This document shows, piece after piece, positions 5,447 through 6,550 of a stretch of DNA of 6,550 nt. Each line of letters starts with the position of its first letter. The first letter of the stretch is position 1. The notes beneath the pieces are model-generated. The model was not told the origin of the DNA and did not search any database. It saw nothing but the letters and a program-made list of their open reading frames with translations. The stretch is from CAZKJL01 sp964611095 (lineage in GTDB: Bacteria; Patescibacteriota; Gracilibacteria; Peribacterales; Peribacteraceae), in contig CAZSWJ010000032.1 of assembly GCA_964611095.1 (NCBI GenBank), positions 1-6,550 on the forward strand, written 5' to 3'. A program made the translations under genes and the position numbers.

Positions 5447-5851
5447 CTACTCCCTGCCGCGCGCTTTGTGGTGCAAGTTTTTTTGGCGACGCTTCGCTCG
5501 GTGCTCCTTTTGCGCGATGTGCATTTCGTCCGGCCATGCAGGCTCCGTCTTCTTCAGTGTGTTTCCCAGTGCCGAGCGAGTCGCTCTGCGTTCCATCTCC
5601 GCCGTTTCCGCAGCACGTGCATGCTCGTCCTTCTCCATCATCGCTCTCTCCCACATCTCATCATTCACATGATCTTGCTCGTCTTCCTGCAGAGCCAAGT
5701 GCCATCCATGCTTGAGTTGGATCGTTTGCCACTGCTCGGCTGTCAGTGTTCTGTTCGACACGCCCGGGATGACGGGACTTTCCATCGACACGCGCGGAAA
5801 CGTCTCGCCGCTCGCGCCGTATTCGAAGCCGAGGTCGTTCGCATCGATCAT
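5447..5851 (-). CDS. Hypothetical charged helical protein, 134 aa
   Basis: Not recognised. After an N-terminal region with strands and turns (MIDANDLGFEYGASGETFPR, then SPVIPGVSNRTL), the protein becomes a long charged helix rich in Glu, Arg, Ala and Met (AEQWQTIQLKHGWHLALQ, WERAMMEKDEHARAAETAEM), with coiled-coil-like character. It ends in a very basic tail (HRAKRRQKNLHHKARGRE) that could bind nucleic acid. ATG 5851 is supported by a promoter 6 nt upstream; the stop is TAG at 5449-5447. It is divergent from the 6078-6446 gene across 226 bp. An overlapping longer reading frame on the same strand (5202-5654) has no promoter and is taken as a shadow. Confidence 0.75.
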   Translation of the reverse strand: MIDANDLGFEYGASGETFPRVSMESPVIPGVSNRTLTAEQWQTIQLKHGWHLALQEDEQDHVNDEMWERAMMEKDEHARAAETAEMERRATRSALGNTLKKTEPAWPDEMHIAQKEHRAKRRQKNLHHKARGRE

Positions 5852-5857
5852 GGATAA

Positions 5858-5886
5858 GTCATAAGTTTTTTGCCGCCTGTCGTCAA
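5858..5886 (-). promoter_or_regulatory. Promoter of the 5447-5851 gene, leaderless
   Basis: Minus strand TTGACG (5886-5881), 17-nt spacer, TATGAC (5863-5858), 6 nt, ATG 5851. An alternative -10, TTATGA, gives a 16-nt spacer and 7 nt to the ATG. Either reading puts the transcript start at the start codon. Confidence 0.65.
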
Positions 5887-5931
5887 ATTATTCGTCTCCG
5901 AAGGGCCGTTAGAGCGTATCTGACGCGATAA

Positions 5932-5960
5932 TTGATAAAATTACATTAATATTATATAAT
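5932..5960 (+). promoter_or_regulatory. Strong promoter of the 6078-6446 gene
   Basis: TTGATA (5932-5937), 17-nt spacer, perfect TATAAT (5955-5960), in a very AT-rich block. Expected transcript start is about 5967, giving a leader of about 110 nt. This is the best consensus promoter in the window and the only one set far from its gene. Confidence 0.75.
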
Positions 5961-5991
5961 AATACTTGGCTCTTTTACACACTGCGTCGGT

Positions 5992-6052
5992 TTCGGATCC
6001 ACAGGGTTCATTTCGGTGAATCGTGCGGATCCGAACCCCGGGGCTATGCCCC
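5992..6052 (+). promoter_or_regulatory. Structured 5' leader with two hairpins
   Basis: Hairpin 1 pairs TTCGGATCC (5992-6000) with GGATCCGAA (6027-6035), 9 bp perfect. It continues through small mismatches into an inner stem GGTTCA (6005-6010)/TGAATC (6017-6022, one G-U) with loop TTTCGG. Hairpin 2 is GGGGC (6040-6044), loop TAT, GCCCC (6048-6052). CCCC at 6036-6039 could compete for the GGGG. Both lie between the promoter and the Shine-Dalgarno sequence. They may stabilise the message, bind a regulator, or be a cis-regulatory RNA; I recognise no known riboswitch or ribosomal-protein leader. Confidence 0.55.
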
Positions 6053-6064
6053 ACAACGTCGAGT

Positions 6065-6070
6065 AAGGAA
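6065..6070 (+). promoter_or_regulatory. Shine-Dalgarno sequence of the 6078-6446 gene
   Basis: AAGGAA with 7 nt to ATG 6078. It is the only convincing Shine-Dalgarno sequence at a gene start in this window, and it confirms the start. Confidence 0.75.
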
Positions 6071-6077
6071 TCGTCCA

Positions 6078-6446
6078 ATGAAGGTCCAGCTCCATGACTG
6101 CGTCAGCAAGCATCTCGCTGGTAGCTTCGATGAAGGCTCGCCCGTTGACGTCTTCCACTCCGTGCACGTCGAACACGAGGTCCCCGTTGAGACCTACGTG
6201 CTCGTCGAAGATGATGAGCGCAACACGCTTGTCGAGCAGGTCCTCCCGGCCGGCTCGTTCGAGCGCGTGAAGTTCCACTTCCTCGAGCACCAGATGCCGA
6301 AGTCGGTCACGGTCACCCTGTTGACCCACGACGAGATCCGCACCTTCGGGTGCGATCTCGAGGCGACCGTGGGGAATCGCGCGAACATCTTCAGCGATGA
6401 CGACGACAACTTCGTCGTCGAACTCGCCGAGATCGTCGCGGCCTGA
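6078..6446 (+). CDS. Highly acidic hypothetical protein, 122 aa
   Basis: Not recognised. The protein is soluble and strongly acidic: about 24 Asp/Glu against about 8 Lys/Arg, including EDDE near residue 45 and DDDD near residue 108. Alternating hydrophobic residues (VFHSVHVEHEVPVETYVLVED, KSVTVTLLTH, NFVVELAEIV) suggest a small beta-rich fold. Two cysteines (residues 8 and 92) are the only candidates for metal binding or a disulfide. Codons end mostly in G or C (GTC, GAG, CTC), more so than in the neighbours. It stands alone with a consensus promoter, long structured leader, Shine-Dalgarno sequence and tight hairpin terminator, the layout of a highly or conditionally expressed single gene. 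That expression setup, together with the composition, could reflect a recent acquisition or simply high-expression codon bias. Confidence 0.85.
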   Translation: MKVQLHDCVSKHLAGSFDEGSPVDVFHSVHVEHEVPVETYVLVEDDERNTLVEQVLPAGSFERVKFHFLEHQMPKSVTVTLLTHDEIRTFGCDLEATVGNRANIFSDDDDNFVVELAEIVAA

Positions 6447-6471
6447 CGCCCCAAGACGCAGCGTAGAAGAG

Positions 6472-6511
6472 CACAAAGGCCCCCGACTTCGGTCGGGGGT
6501 CGCTCTTTGTG
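6472..6511 (+). terminator. Hairpin terminator of the 6078-6446 gene
   Basis: CCCCCGAC (6480-6487), a UUCG tetraloop closed by C-G, GTCGGGGG (6492-6499): a perfect, very stable 8-bp stem. It is extended outside by CACAAAG (6472-6478) with CTTTGTG (6505-6511). It begins about 25 nt after the stop codon. Downstream is CTCTTTGTG rather than a clean T-run, so release may depend mainly on the stem. Confidence 0.7.
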
Positions 6512-6516
6512 TACGC

Positions 6517-6545
6517 AAAAAAACGAGCAACACCAAAAAGCTCGT
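6517..6545 (-). terminator. Leftward-facing intrinsic terminator for a gene to the right
   Basis: On the minus strand ACGAGC (6545-6540), an 11-nt loop, GCTCGT (6528-6523), running into seven T residues (6523-6517). This is a short but classical stem plus U-tract. It implies a leftward gene ending just beyond the window's right edge, convergent with the 6078-6446 gene. Confidence 0.6.
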
Positions 6546-6550
6546 CACCC

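Noticed and set aside
5202..5654. 150-aa reading frame on the minus strand
   Set aside because: It overlaps two better supported minus-strand genes in another frame and lacks the start-adjacent -10 box that those genes have.
532..6446. Recoded TGA (Gly) as in Gracilibacteria
   Set aside because: TGA ends the 118-534, 4945-5382 and 6078-6446 genes at sensible places; it is followed by TAA in the first case and by hairpins in the other two.
5952..6548. 198-aa reading frame on the minus strand
   Set aside because: It runs through two terminators, the leader hairpins and the promoter of the 6078-6446 gene, which has its own Shine-Dalgarno sequence, promoter and terminator.
1..6550. tRNA/rRNA genes, CRISPR arrays, insertion sequences
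   Set aside because: No cloverleaf, direct repeat array, transposase motif or terminal repeats seen on reading both strands.

Overview
The window is a compact bacterial stretch that by eye is moderately GC-rich. It holds two confidently recognised genes, sufB and a short sufD, both for Fe-S cluster assembly. Around them lie seven or eight small proteins I cannot assign to any family, plus the 3' tip of a staphylococcal-nuclease-type gene at the left edge. TGA serves as an ordinary stop at least three times (532-534, 4947-4945, 6444-6446), so the TGA=Gly code of Gracilibacteria does not apply. The high share of unrecognised small proteins, the short SufD and the start signals without Shine-Dalgarno sequences would fit a Candidate Phyla Radiation (Patescibacteria) genome, perhaps a Peregrinibacteria/Peribacteria-type lineage. 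That placement is inference and low confidence.

Layout. 3-68(+): C-terminus of an SNase-like nuclease. 118-534(+): unknown protein with a doubtful start. 604-2007(+): sufB. 2011-2691(-): unknown helical protein, convergent with sufB. 2832-3116(+) and 3123-3419(+): two small genes in an operon, divergent from the previous one. 3423-3827(-): unknown, convergent with that operon. 3875-4672(+): sufD, divergent from the previous gene. 4669-4863(-), 4945-5382(-) and 5447-5851(-): three unknown genes, each with its own promoter. About 225 bases of regulatory DNA follow. 6078-6446(+): a very acidic unknown protein with a strong promoter, a long structured leader, a Shine-Dalgarno sequence and a hairpin terminator. 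The right edge also carries a leftward-facing terminator for a gene beyond the window.

The most striking pattern is how the genes start. At least seven have a sigma-70-like -10 box ending only 6-9 nt before the start codon, usually with a -35 box 16-17 nt further up. Transcription would therefore begin on or next to the start codon, giving leaderless mRNAs. Only the 6078-6446 gene has the classical long leader with a Shine-Dalgarno sequence, so two modes of translation start appear side by side.

Functionally, SufB and SufD would pair with the ATPase SufC, which is not in the window, to form the SufBC2D scaffold. Here sufB and sufD are separated by about 1.9 kb holding four unknown genes on both strands, and each has its own promoter, so this is not a standard suf operon. 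Nothing in the sequence links the small unknown genes to Fe-S biogenesis beyond being neighbours.
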